Assembly (NCBI GenBank): GCA_018608625.1
Contig: JABAZC010000057.1
Coordinates: 1 to 44,162 of the forward strand
Length of the DNA: 44,162 bases
Direction: 5' to 3'
Source: Flavobacteriaceae bacterium
Lineage (GTDB): Bacteria > Bacteroidota > Bacteroidia > Flavobacteriales > Flavobacteriaceae
Positions within the stretch are counted from its first letter, which is position 1. Each line of letters begins with the position of its first letter. The notes below the pieces were generated by a model. That model was not told the origin of the DNA, searched no databases, and was given only the letters and a program-made list of their open reading frames with translations. Shown one piece after another: positions 7,241 through 15,819 of the stretch. The translations under genes and the position numbers were made by a program.

Positions 7241-10093
7241 ATGCCAAAAAGTAAAGATCTAAAATCAATTTTAATTATAGGCTCAGGACCCATCGTTATT
7301 GGGCAAGCTTGTGAATTTGATTATTCTGGAACTCAAGCACTTCGCTCATTAAGGGAAGACGGAATTGAAACTATTTTAATTAATTCTAATCCTGCAACTA
7401 TTATGACCGATCCAGCAATGGCTGATCATGTGTATTTGTTGCCTTTGACAACTAAGTCCATTATTAAAATTTTAAAAGATCATCCACACATTGATGCTGT
7501 TTTACCAACAATGGGAGGGCAGACAGCCTTAAATCTTTGTATTGAGGCCGACGAAAAAGGTATTTGGACTGATTTTGGGGTTGATATTATTGGAGTAGAT
7601 ATTGATGCTATTAACATCACAGAAGACAGAGAAAAGTTTCGTGAATTAATGCTTAAGATTGGAATTCCAATGGCACCTCAGGCGACAGCTACTTCATTTT
7701 TGAAAGGAAAAGAAATTGCTCAAGAATTTGGATTTCCACTCGTTATTAGAGCTTCCTTTACTTTAGGAGGTGATGGCGCTGCCATTGTACATAAAGAAGA
7801 AGATTTTGATGCGCTACTAACTCGAGGTTTAGAGATTTCTCCAATTCATGAAGTAATGATTGACAAGGCGTTATTAGGCTGGAAGGAGTATGAGTTAGAA
7901 TTATTAAGAGACTCTAACAACAATGTAGTTATTATTTGTTCTATTGAAAATATGGACCCTATGGGGATCCACACAGGAGATTCTATAACTGTTGCTCCTG
8001 CAATGACTTTGAGTGATCGTACTTATCAAAGAATGCGCGATATGGCAATACACATGATGCGTAGTATTGGTGATTTCGCTGGCGGATGTAATGTTCAATT
8101 TGCAGTCTCTCCAGATGAAAAAGAAGACATCATTGCGATTGAAATTAACCCACGTGTTTCTAGATCTTCTGCATTGGCGAGTAAAGCAACTGGGTATCCA
8201 ATTGCAAAAATTGCTGCCAAACTTGCCTTAGGCTATCATTTAGATGAATTAAGTAATCAGATTACAAAATCGACTTCTGCTTTATTTGAACCAACTTTAG
8301 ATTATGTAATTGTTAAAATACCACGTTGGAATTTTGATAAATTTGAAGGTTCTGATCGCACGTTAGGATTGCAAATGAAATCTGTAGGAGAAGTCATGGG
8401 TATTGGACGTTCGTTTCAAGAAGCCTTGCACAAAGCAACGCAATCTCTTGAGATTAAGCGTAACGGACTAGGAGCAGACGGAAAAGAAAATAAAGACTAT
8501 AATCAGATTATAGATAAACTAACATATGCATCTTGGGATCGTGTATTTATAATTTATGATGCTATTCAGATGGGCATCCCATTGAGTCGTATTCATGAAA
8601 TCACTAAAATTGATATGTGGTTTTTGAAACAATATGAAGAATTATATTTGTTGAAAAATGAAATTTCAACCTTCAAAATAGAGACGATTGAAAAATCTCT
8701 TTTACTTGAAGCAAAGCAAAAAGGTTATGGCGATAGACAGATTGCTCATATGTTAGGATGTTTAGAGAGTCAAGTTTACAAAAAACGTGAAGAATTAGGA
8801 GTTAATCGAGTTTACAAGTTAGTAGATACCTGTGCTGCTGAATTTGAAGCAAAAACGCCGTACTATTATTCAACGTTTGAAAGTGATATGGAAACCGCTG
8901 ACGGCACCCGTTTTTCAGATAATGAAAGTGTGGTCACAGACAAGAAAAAAGTAATTGTTTTAGGGTCAGGTCCCAACAGAATTGGTCAAGGAATTGAATT
9001 TGACTACTGTTGTGTACACGGCGTATTGGCTGCTGCAGAGTGTGGGTATGAAACCATAATGATTAACTGTAACCCAGAAACGGTTTCAACAGATTTTGAT
9101 ACTGCGGATAAGTTATATTTTGAACCGGTATTTTGGGAGCATATTTACGACATTATTAAGCATGAAAAGCCAGAAGGTGTTATTGTGCAATTAGGAGGTC
9201 AAACTGCTTTAAAGCTGGCTGAAAAGCTAACTAAGTATGGCGTAAAAATATTAGGTACTAGTTTTGAATCGTTAGATTTAGCTGAAGATAGAGGCTTGTT
9301 TTCTAACCTTCTTAAAGAAAACAACATTCCTTACCCAGAGTTTGATATTGCGACTACAGCTGATGAAGCTGCTGCAATTGCAGATGTCTTAGACTTTCCA
9401 ATTTTAGTGCGTCCTTCTTACGTCCTTGGAGGACAAGGAATGAAGATCGTTATTAACAAAGAAGAGTTAGAAAAACACGTTGTTGAGTTGCAAAGTAGAA
9501 TGCCAGGTAATAAACTTTTATTAGATCATTATCTTGATGGTGCTATTGAAGCAGAAGCAGATGCTATCTGTGATGGAGAAAATGTTTATATAATTGGAAT
9601 CATGGAGCATATTGAACCTTGTGGAATACACTCAGGCGATAGTAATGCAACCTTGCCACCATTTAACCTTGGTAATTTAGTAATGCAACAAATTAAAGAC
9701 CATACTAGAAAGATTGCGTTAGCACTTAATACAGTTGGGCTAATAAACATACAGTTTGCAGTTAAAGATGATATGGTTTACATCATTGAAGCAAATCCTA
9801 GAGCTTCTAGAACGGTTCCATTCATTGCTAAAGCCTATGGAGAGCCTTATGTAAATTATGCCACTAAAGTGATGCTTGGAGAAAAGAAAGTTACTGACTT
9901 TGACTTCAATCCTCAATTAGAGGGATATGCAATTAAGCAACCCGTGTTCTCATTTAATAAGTTTCCAAATGTAAATAAACAACTTGGGCCAGAAATGAAG
10001 AGTACAGGCGAGAGCATTCTTTTTATAGACAGCCTTAAAGACGATGCGTTTTATGATTTGTACTCGAGACGTAAAATGTATTTGAGTAAATAG
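7241..10093 (+). CDS. carB: Carbamoyl-phosphate synthase large subunit, lacking the C-terminal allosteric domain
   Basis: A 950-residue enzyme that makes carbamoyl phosphate from bicarbonate, two ATP and ammonia supplied by CarA, feeding pyrimidines and arginine. The two homologous ATP-grasp halves are clear: the first starts at GSGPIVIGQACEFDYSG (14-30) with EINPRVSRSSALASKATG near 302. The second starts at GSGPNRIGQGIEFDYCC near 575 with EANPRASRTVPFIAKA near 849. The oligomerisation region lies between. The E. coli protein is 1073 residues; this one stops shortly after the second half (YDLYSRRKMYLSK), where the MGS-like allosteric domain would begin, so UMP/ornithine regulation through that domain is absent. 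I recall that about 950 residues is normal in Flavobacteriaceae, so this is not a truncation mutation. carA is not in the window. Confidence 0.97.
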   Translation: MPKSKDLKSILIIGSGPIVIGQACEFDYSGTQALRSLREDGIETILINSNPATIMTDPAMADHVYLLPLTTKSIIKILKDHPHIDAVLPTMGGQTALNLCIEADEKGIWTDFGVDIIGVDIDAINITEDREKFRELMLKIGIPMAPQATATSFLKGKEIAQEFGFPLVIRASFTLGGDGAAIVHKEEDFDALLTRGLEISPIHEVMIDKALLGWKEYELELLRDSNNNVVIICSIENMDPMGIHTGDSITVAPAMTLSDRTYQRMRDMAIHMMRSIGDFAGGCNVQFAVSPDEKEDIIAIEINPRVSRSSALASKATGYPIAKIAAKLALGYHLDELSNQITKSTSALFEPTLDYVIVKIPRWNFDKFEGSDRTLGLQMKSVGEVMGIGRSFQEALHKATQSLEIKRNGLGADGKENKDYNQIIDKLTYASWDRVFIIYDAIQMGIPLSRIHEITKIDMWFLKQYEELYLLKNEISTFKIETIEKSLLLEAKQKGYGDRQIAHMLGCLESQVYKKREELGVNRVYKLVDTCAAEFEAKTPYYYSTFESDMETADGTRFSDNESVVTDKKKVIVLGSGPNRIGQGIEFDYCCVHGVLAAAECGYETIMINCNPETVSTDFDTADKLYFEPVFWEHIYDIIKHEKPEGVIVQLGGQTALKLAEKLTKYGVKILGTSFESLDLAEDRGLFSNLLKENNIPYPEFDIATTADEAAAIADVLDFPILVRPSYVLGGQGMKIVINKEELEKHVVELQSRMPGNKLLLDHYLDGAIEAEADAICDGENVYIIGIMEHIEPCGIHSGDSNATLPPFNLGNLVMQQIKDHTRKIALALNTVGLINIQFAVKDDMVYIIEANPRASRTVPFIAKAYGEPYVNYATKVMLGEKKVTDFDFNPQLEGYAIKQPVFSFNKFPNVNKQLGPEMKSTGESILFIDSLKDDAFYDLYSRRKMYLSK

Positions 10094-10115
10094 GATTCTA
10101 TTATAAATTTTAAGT

Positions 10116-10144
10116 AAAAAAAGCCGCTATTTGTGGCTTTTTTT
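10116..10144. terminator. Bidirectional terminator between carB and the YceI gene
   Basis: The stem GCCGC / GTGGC (one G-T pair) with a five-base loop is flanked by an A run on the left and a T run on the right, so it can terminate transcripts from both sides. On the minus side it overlaps the last bases of the YceI stop codon. Confidence 0.75.
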
Positions 10145-10682
10145 ATTTAGTTTTTGTCATATTAAATTCAAAAATGACACTTACTGTATCAGCAATTTTT
10201 GAGCTTACAATCTTTGGTATCTCTACGTCAAATTCTTCTGGATTTAATTCAAATGCTCCCTTAAAAGTTATTTTATTTTCTGAATTTATAATTTGAACAG
10301 TCACGTTTTGGATATTTTTGGTTACGCCATGAAAATCAAGAGACCCTTTAATGGGGTAGGCGATAAGAGTATTGTTTTCTGTGTACCCTATCAGTCTTCC
10401 TTTGAAAATGGCTTTAGGATATATGTCTGATTCTGCGTAACTTTCATTAAAATGCTCCTCCATAAGGGCATTCTTAAAACGAAATCCTTTGACCAGTGCA
10501 AGGGTAGCAAATTGTCCATTTGCAGCGTTAAAAATAGCTGTCACATTTGTGTTAGTTGCTTTTATTTCTTCAAAAGAAGGTACACTTGCTTCAAAGTTGA
10601 GTAGGCCACTTTTTGTAAGGTATTTTTCTTGAGAAAATCCTAAAAATGAAATAAATGTAAATAATAGAAAGAGTCTTTTCAT
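10143..10682 (-). CDS. YceI family periplasmic protein
   Basis: A 179-residue lipocalin-like YceI protein. The first 17 residues (MKRLFLLFTFISFLGFS) are a signal peptide, so it acts in the periplasm. The YceI signature includes GLLNFEASVPSFEEIKATN, FKNALMEEHFNESYAESDIYPKA (in part) and SLDFHGVTKNI. The family binds long isoprenoid or polyprenoid chains in the few cases known; other members affect stress or redox phenotypes. Length is normal. It lies 14 bases downstream of the cytochrome c lipoprotein gene on the same strand and probably forms an operon with it. Confidence 0.92.
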   Translation of the reverse strand: MKRLFLLFTFISFLGFSQEKYLTKSGLLNFEASVPSFEEIKATNTNVTAIFNAANGQFATLALVKGFRFKNALMEEHFNESYAESDIYPKAIFKGRLIGYTENNTLIAYPIKGSLDFHGVTKNIQNVTVQIINSENKITFKGAFELNPEEFDVEIPKIVSSKIADTVSVIFEFNMTKTK

Positions 10683-10696
10683 AGTTGTATTTTAAT

Positions 10697-11059
10697 TTAT
10701 TCAACAAATCCTTCTGACTGCCATTGCATAATTAAGTCGATTAAGTTCTGAGGTAGCCTTGAGCCCCCAAGTGGCATAAAGCCTCCTTGTCCAGGTTGCC
10801 AGTTAATTCTATCGATAAGATTTGTGTTTTCAATTGAATTTTTAACATTGTTATAGGTTGTTAATGAAACCCCTGCTCCGTTAATTGCAGGACTAGAGTG
10901 GCATGTGATACAATTAGAATCAAACACAGGCTTTATGTGTTCTGAGTAAGTAATTGGTTCAGTAGGATTAATTTGTTCTATTAAGTCTTTTTCACTTGTG
11001 TTAGTGCAGGAGGAAATTATTAAACATAAGGCAACTAAAAAGAAAGGATTGATTTTCAT
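10697..11059 (-). CDS. Small cytochrome c-like lipoprotein
   Basis: A 120-residue protein with a lipoprotein signal ending in IISSC (Cys18) and one haem c site, CITCH, with Cys50, Cys53 and His54. Met95 in GGFMPLGG is the likely sixth ligand, followed by a closing helix (LPQNLIDLIMQWQSEG), the usual end of a small cytochrome c domain. It should be a periplasmic, lipid-anchored electron carrier. It is first in an operon with YceI and divergent from an OB-fold protein and a DUF5777 barrel. A good promoter lies directly upstream (11083-11110). Redox partners are not visible in the window. Confidence 0.88.
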   Translation of the reverse strand: MKINPFFLVALCLIISSCTNTSEKDLIEQINPTEPITYSEHIKPVFDSNCITCHSSPAINGAGVSLTTYNNVKNSIENTNLIDRINWQPGQGGFMPLGGSRLPQNLIDLIMQWQSEGFVE

Positions 11060-11082
11060 TTGATACGAATATTTGGTATATT

Positions 11083-11110
11083 CAAATTTAATTATTTTTT
11101 CTTAATTCAA
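11083..11110 (-). promoter_or_regulatory. Bacteroidota-type promoter for the cytochrome c/YceI operon
   Basis: On the minus strand: TTG (plus-strand CAA at 11108-11110), a 17-base spacer, then TAAATTTG (plus-strand CAAATTTA at 11083-11090). Both elements and the spacing fit the phylum consensus, about 24 bases upstream of the ATG. Confidence 0.6.
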
Positions 11111-11148
11111 TATCCAATTTATTTTTAAGTTCTAAACTTTAACTTTTT

Positions 11149-11526
11149 ATGAAAAAAAAAATCTTTCTCTTTCTATTCTCATTATGCTTATTTTTTGTAG
11201 TCTACAATTACTTGTTTCCTGCTCATAGAGCTATTAATGAAGAAAAAGCGCAATTCAATATTGAAGCATCTCTTCTTTTTACTGAGTTTATTGAGGATTC
11301 TAAAGTAGCAGAATTTAAATATTTAGACCAAACAATTTCCATTTCTGGCGTCATTACATCTTTGAACTCTAATGATATTACGGTTAGTAATAAAATTTTC
11401 TGTAACTTCGATTCCATGTTAAGTAAACTTAAAGTTAATGATTCAATAGTCATCAAAGGAAGATGTATTGGATATGATGAATTACTTCAAGAAATTAAAT
11501 TAGATCAATGTAGTATTGTTAAATAA
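11149..11526 (+). CDS. OB-fold tRNA_anti-like protein with N-terminal membrane segment
   Basis: A 125-residue protein. Residues 4-22 are a hydrophobic anchor or uncleaved signal after a run of lysines. The second half (about 55-125) matches the tRNA_anti-like OB-fold pattern of Bacteroidota: TISISGVITSLNSNDITVSN, then a CNFD turn, KVNDSIVIKGRCIGYDE and KLDQCSIVK. Despite the family name, an exported single-domain OB fold is unlikely to bind tRNA; an envelope role is more likely. It is three bases from the DUF5777 gene, so the two are surely co-transcribed, and it is divergent from the cytochrome c/YceI pair. Function is unknown. Confidence 0.78.
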   Translation: MKKKIFLFLFSLCLFFVVYNYLFPAHRAINEEKAQFNIEASLLFTEFIEDSKVAEFKYLDQTISISGVITSLNSNDITVSNKIFCNFDSMLSKLKVNDSIVIKGRCIGYDELLQEIKLDQCSIVK

Positions 11527-11529
11527 CCA

Positions 11530-12381
11530 ATGAAGCAAATTTTCACCTCCACTTTTTTAATATGTACCCTTATTGTATTTTCTCAAGATGAATTATTGAG
11601 TGAGATTGATACAGTTATTGAAGAACCAACCTATGCAAGTGCAGTATTCAAAGGGCTTAAGGTTATTAATTTTGAATCTACTAAGCTAGTTGCTAAAAAA
11701 GGATTTAATTTCATTGTATCACACCGGTTTGGGACTGTGAAAAATGGATTTCAAAATCTTTTTGGTTTAGATGAAGCGGTGACACACCTGAACTTTGTTT
11801 ATGGTCTTTCTGATAATATTAATATAAGCGCTTCTAGAAGCTCTAATCAGAAAATATATGAAGTAGCTACTAAGTTTAGATTAGTAAATCAGCAAGCCGG
11901 TAAAATTCCTCTTACAGTTGTTGGTTATACTTCTGTATTAGCAAATACGTCTCTAGACACAGATAACTTGACTAAACTTGAGTTTAAACACCGATTGAGT
12001 TATGTAGCACAACTGTTAGTCTCTCGAAAAATGAATAATAATTTGTCACTTATTCTATCACCCACATTTTTTCACGATAATTATTTAACCGATGATTTTC
12101 AGGAAAACTCACAGTATGGAATTGGTTTCGGAGGCCGTTATAAGCTTGGAAAACGCTGGTCTTTAAATATGGAGTACGGAGTGCATTTGAATAGAAGTGA
12201 GAATTCATTGTATAAAAATCCTTTTTCTATAGGGGTAGATTTAGAGACAGGTGGCCATGTTTTTCAGTTACTCTTTACTAATTCTCAATCTATGAATACC
12301 AACGGAGTATTTGGAACAAGTACCGGGGAATGGGGAGAAAGCGATGTATATTTTGGATTTAATTTAGCGCGTTCTTTCTAA
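11530..12381 (+). CDS. DUF5777 family outer-membrane beta-barrel protein
   Basis: A 283-residue protein with an N-terminal signal peptide (about 1-18, ending in VFSQ) and alternating hydrophobic strands typical of an outer-membrane barrel. Visible family landmarks are NFIVSHRFGTVKNGF, FGLDEAVTHLNFVYGLSDNI and the terminal strand DVYFGFNLARSF, whose last residue is Phe, as needed for barrel insertion. Members often lie next to YceI and cytochrome c genes in Bacteroidota, as here. It starts three bases after the OB-fold gene. A weak stem (AAAGC / GCTTT) after the stop may be a terminator. What it transports or binds is unknown. Confidence 0.85.
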   Translation: MKQIFTSTFLICTLIVFSQDELLSEIDTVIEEPTYASAVFKGLKVINFESTKLVAKKGFNFIVSHRFGTVKNGFQNLFGLDEAVTHLNFVYGLSDNINISASRSSNQKIYEVATKFRLVNQQAGKIPLTVVGYTSVLANTSLDTDNLTKLEFKHRLSYVAQLLVSRKMNNNLSLILSPTFFHDNYLTDDFQENSQYGIGFGGRYKLGKRWSLNMEYGVHLNRSENSLYKNPFSIGVDLETGGHVFQLLFTNSQSMNTNGVFGTSTGEWGESDVYFGFNLARSF

Positions 12382-12396
12382 AGCAGACTTATAGCT

Positions 12397-13605
12397 TTAT
12401 TTTTCAAAGTCTATTTTAGTAACAATTTTAGGAATTTCTCGTAAAAGCATTTCACTTTCTAACTTATCTACTTTGTCTTTTAAATCTTTGGTTAGAATCT
12501 GTTTATTTCGCTTTTCCATCGGAGGGTTTAGCTTTTCAGCATTCTCGAATTTAATGACGTTTTCTAGAATCTCTCTAGGAAGCTGCGTCCCAGCCTTAGT
12601 TAAGGTATCTAAAAACTCACGCGCAAAAAATTCATCGATTTGAATTCGTCTTTTTGTGGTGTGAGCAAATTTCCCAATGATTCTACAAACGTTGTCACGG
12701 TCTTCAGGGCTTAACTTATCTGCAAATTCATAATCTTCAATTTTTTTAAGGCTTAAAATAATTGGTTCTAATGCATCTTTGGTAATAATATACACATTGT
12801 AATCTCCAATATTATAATGAAACTGATTAATTACATCCAGAGTATTGGAGGGGATAACTAGAAATAAGTCATTTTTAACATCCTCATGTTTAGCATATTT
12901 TTTCAAACTTTCAGTTTGAAGCTTGATGTATTTAGGGAAATTTGTTAAATCATCATTAGCAGGGCTTTTAGCATCAAACACGATCAATTGTTCCATGATT
13001 TCAATGGAATTATCAGGCTTATTTCTAGGGTGAGGAAAATCTTCTTGACTTATATATTTTATGACATTATTTCTGCAAATGAGTTGTAGGTGATTTTGAA
13101 CCTCTTTTTCGTGATCAGACCATTTTAATTTCATTTTGTTCAATAATTCCTCTTTTTCTTTTACACGTTCGTCGTTTAAACGTTCCTTTTCTTTTTCTAA
13201 TGATAGCTGTAAAGTGACAGCTGTTGCAAAGTTTTTATTCGCTTCTTTTTGGCGACCTTCTTCTGCTTTTTGAAATGAGATAGTTTCACTTTTAAGTGTA
13301 TTCCTCTCTCTTTCTATAATCTCTAGTCGTTCTTCTAATCTAGCCTTCTCAATTTTGATTTGCTCAAAACCTCCTACTTTAGCAGCTGCAATTTCTAATT
13401 GTTTATTTAAGTTTGAAGTGTTTGTGTCCTTTTGAACCAACTCTTTTTCCAATATTGATATCCTAGAATCTTTAAGTTCTATTTGATCCTCATTATCTGA
13501 TTTCGGTTGTTTTAAATATATAGCCAAACCTGCAAATCCTAAAAAAACAACTACTAAAATTATAAATTCCATATTAGATAAGATAAAGTCCATTAAAGGA
13601 CACAT
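12397..13605 (-). CDS. rmuC: DNA recombination protein RmuC homologue
   Basis: A 402-residue protein. A single hydrophobic segment lies at about 13-30, a long Glu/Lys-rich coiled coil at about 40-160, and the RmuC core in the C-terminal half: LIVFDAKSP, LKKYAKHEDVKNDLFLVIPS, NVYIITKDALEPIILSLKKI. The core resembles a PD-(D/E)xK nuclease-like fold, and RmuC limits inversions at short repeats in E. coli. The N-terminal segment suggests membrane anchoring with the coiled coil in the cytoplasm. The start is uncertain: Met1, Met5 and Met12 are all possible, and Met12 would begin directly at the hydrophobic stretch. It is 15 bases from the convergent barrel gene. Confidence 0.88.
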   Translation of the reverse strand: MCPLMDFILSNMEFIILVVVFLGFAGLAIYLKQPKSDNEDQIELKDSRISILEKELVQKDTNTSNLNKQLEIAAAKVGGFEQIKIEKARLEERLEIIERERNTLKSETISFQKAEEGRQKEANKNFATAVTLQLSLEKEKERLNDERVKEKEELLNKMKLKWSDHEKEVQNHLQLICRNNVIKYISQEDFPHPRNKPDNSIEIMEQLIVFDAKSPANDDLTNFPKYIKLQTESLKKYAKHEDVKNDLFLVIPSNTLDVINQFHYNIGDYNVYIITKDALEPIILSLKKIEDYEFADKLSPEDRDNVCRIIGKFAHTTKRRIQIDEFFAREFLDTLTKAGTQLPREILENVIKFENAEKLNPPMEKRNKQILTKDLKDKVDKLESEMLLREIPKIVTKIDFEK

Positions 13606-13637
13606 GTATTAATAGAAAAATTAGAGATTAATTTCTC

Positions 13638-14135
13638 TTAAGCTAAATTAAGATATTTTTTTTCAACAAATCTGTACCCATAAATCATTAATCCTGAATA
13701 GAAAAAATCACCTAAAAGAGAATTTCTAAAAAAGGGTAGGGCAAGAGTGTAGCATTCAAATAATCCCGTCCATGTTTTAGGATAGCCAATAAGCCAAACA
13801 CCAAAATTAGTCACAACAAAAAAGCTTAGACTTCCAAGCATAATTGTAAACACACTAGGTTTTCTGGTTTGAGTTCCAATAAAACTAACGAATAAAAAAG
13901 CGCCATAAACAAATACTGATATTATATAAAAACCTAAAAAAGCATCAGATAAAGCCATAATAAATATAGGAACCAAGTAGGCCATTTTTTTATTTTTAAA
14001 GTAAAGGCCTCCAAAAAGAGCTATTGCGGTAACTGGTGTGAAATTTGGTAGGTGAGGGAATAGTCTAAATAGTACAGCAATAAGCATGAACGCGATAATA
14101 ACAAAGTGTTTTTTCGTGATGTAAGCTTTAGGCAT
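13638..14135 (-). CDS. DUF6580 family integral membrane protein
   Basis: A 165-residue protein with about five membrane segments. The conserved region is FPHLPNFTPVTAIALFGGLY near residue 30, characteristic of DUF6580 proteins annotated as putative transport proteins; they resemble substrate-specific ECF components in size and topology. No ATPase or EcfT gene is nearby, and I saw no riboswitch upstream, so no substrate can be proposed. It ends 32 bases before rmuC on the same strand. The 126 bases between it and the S41 protease gene are plain AT-rich sequence. Confidence 0.8.
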   Translation of the reverse strand: MPKAYITKKHFVIIAFMLIAVLFRLFPHLPNFTPVTAIALFGGLYFKNKKMAYLVPIFIMALSDAFLGFYIISVFVYGAFLFVSFIGTQTRKPSVFTIMLGSLSFFVVTNFGVWLIGYPKTWTGLFECYTLALPFFRNSLLGDFFYSGLMIYGYRFVEKKYLNLA

Positions 14136-14261
14136 TTTAAAAAGTTTATCTTCAAAAATAATATTATTTAGACCAACCTAGCTAATTATATTTAGAAATT
14201 TTAGTTTTGAATCTAATATTATTTAATATCAAAATCACAAATGTTTAATAAATATTTTTTA

Positions 14262-15671
14262 TTAATCAAGGTACATGCTTTGTGCATGTGGTACAAATGA
14301 GTCTGTATCCATAATTGGAGTGATTCCTTCATTATCAAATCCAAATCTTCCTGAGTTTTGAATGGCTAAAATTGCTGCAGCAAGCATAGGTTCTTCAATA
14401 GTACCTAAAACACCATAATTACTAACAGATTCTTTGATTTCAATGTCAGGAATTAACCCTGTTGAAGGGACTACGAGATCATCTTTATTGACGGTAATAG
14501 CTACTAAGGGTTGAAGCGCATACAAATGGCTTGAATTAGCGCTTTGTCTTTGGAAATTAGAAGAATCATAAATTGTTATGGAAGCTTGAGATTTACCAAC
14601 AGTTTTAGTCCCAATCTGAACAACATCAATATACGCATCTAGACTATTTATAATCATCTCACTAGCAGATGCTGAACGACCAGTTGTTAAGACGTAGACT
14701 TTATTTAGACCGAGTGAGTTTATAGCACCTCCTTGATATAAGCTACTAGAGAAGTTGTAATTTGAATTATTATTTTGCAAATCATTATTATATTGAAGTT
14801 TTGCAAAAACTCCATTTGAAAATCCAGTAATCATACTGCCTAAAGCAGAAGCTGATTTCACACTGCCCCCTGGATTGTATCTTAGGTCTAAAACCAAATG
14901 CTGAATATTTTGTGCTTGAAATTCTCCAAAAGCGTTATTTAGTTGATTATCGAAATCTGAGAAGAACCCATTGTACATAATATAGGCTACATTTTCTCCA
15001 TCCAAATTGAACACTTCTGTTTTGAAAATTGGATTCTCGTAATAAATTGTTTTAGTTAGTGTTACTATTTCAGAAGTATTTGTAATAAAGTCATCCTCTG
15101 GTTCATCGGTTCCATTATTATTATAAGTAGCTAACCCAATATTATAGCTTTCACTAGCAAGAAGTGTTTCTAGATTATTTACGGATAATGTTTGATCATC
15201 TATTTTATTAAAAACTTGACCTCTACTAACTGAGGCGTAACTTGCATCGCTTTCTGGTAAGACTAAACGAACAATTCCAAAAATATTTGTTGTGCTTCCT
15301 GGGACATAATAAAAGTTGAATTCTGCACCATTTGTTTTTGTAACCCCATTAAATTGCTCTTCTAAGGTTATGTAATTGTTGGTAATCCAACTGAAGCGAT
15401 CTATGTTTTCACGATCATAAATAACATTTTCAAATAAAGTTTCTGGAGTTTCAAAACCATCTAAATAGCTTTGATATTCATTGTTATTCGAAAACCGGTT
15501 ATTTGCTAAATCAGCACTATTTTCTTTATAGAGATAAGCAAAATTCATTCCTTTCCATACAAAATCTTTAATTTCTGTGCTATTTGATATAGAATCGTCA
15601 TCATCTTCAAAACAACTAAAAGAGAAGCTGAGACAAATAAGGACAATTGTGTATTTAAAAAATGATTTCAT
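14262..15671 (-). CDS. S41 family serine protease, predicted surface lipoprotein
   Basis: A 469-residue C-terminal-processing-like peptidase. The signal peptide ends in FSFSC, so Cys20 is the lipidated residue, followed by FEDDDDS. The acidic run right after the cysteine fits the lipoprotein export signal known in Bacteroidota, predicting exposure on the cell surface. A PDZ-like region lies around 135-175 (FNKIDDQTLSVNNLETLL). The protease core contains LVLDLRYNPGGSVKSAS (259-275), catalytic Ser335 in GRSASASE and Lys360 in TVGKS; their 25-residue spacing equals that of Prc/Tsp. Residues look intact. It is divergent from the sigma factor operon with 148 bases between them. Confidence 0.92.
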   Translation of the reverse strand: MKSFFKYTIVLICLSFSFSCFEDDDDSISNSTEIKDFVWKGMNFAYLYKENSADLANNRFSNNNEYQSYLDGFETPETLFENVIYDRENIDRFSWITNNYITLEEQFNGVTKTNGAEFNFYYVPGSTTNIFGIVRLVLPESDASYASVSRGQVFNKIDDQTLSVNNLETLLASESYNIGLATYNNNGTDEPEDDFITNTSEIVTLTKTIYYENPIFKTEVFNLDGENVAYIMYNGFFSDFDNQLNNAFGEFQAQNIQHLVLDLRYNPGGSVKSASALGSMITGFSNGVFAKLQYNNDLQNNNSNYNFSSSLYQGGAINSLGLNKVYVLTTGRSASASEMIINSLDAYIDVVQIGTKTVGKSQASITIYDSSNFQRQSANSSHLYALQPLVAITVNKDDLVVPSTGLIPDIEIKESVSNYGVLGTIEEPMLAAAILAIQNSGRFGFDNEGITPIMDTDSFVPHAQSMYLD

Positions 15672-15819
15672 ATATGTTGTTTGTATGTAATTTTCTTTAG
15701 CTTTGAGAAGTATGCCTAAATTAAACTAAATATTAGAAAACAAAAATTTTATTTTTAATCGTGTAACAATTTAAGTAATTAATCGTCTTTAAAATATAAA
15801 CAAATACCCCATATCTATT

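Noticed and set aside
12382-12396. Terminator between the DUF5777 gene and rmuC
   Set aside because: The AAAGC/GCTTT stem is only five weak pairs with a long loop; too weak to report as a terminator.
14136-14261. Possible riboswitch upstream of the DUF6580 transport-like gene
   Set aside because: Only short AT-rich sequence without conserved cobalamin, TPP or other aptamer boxes is present.
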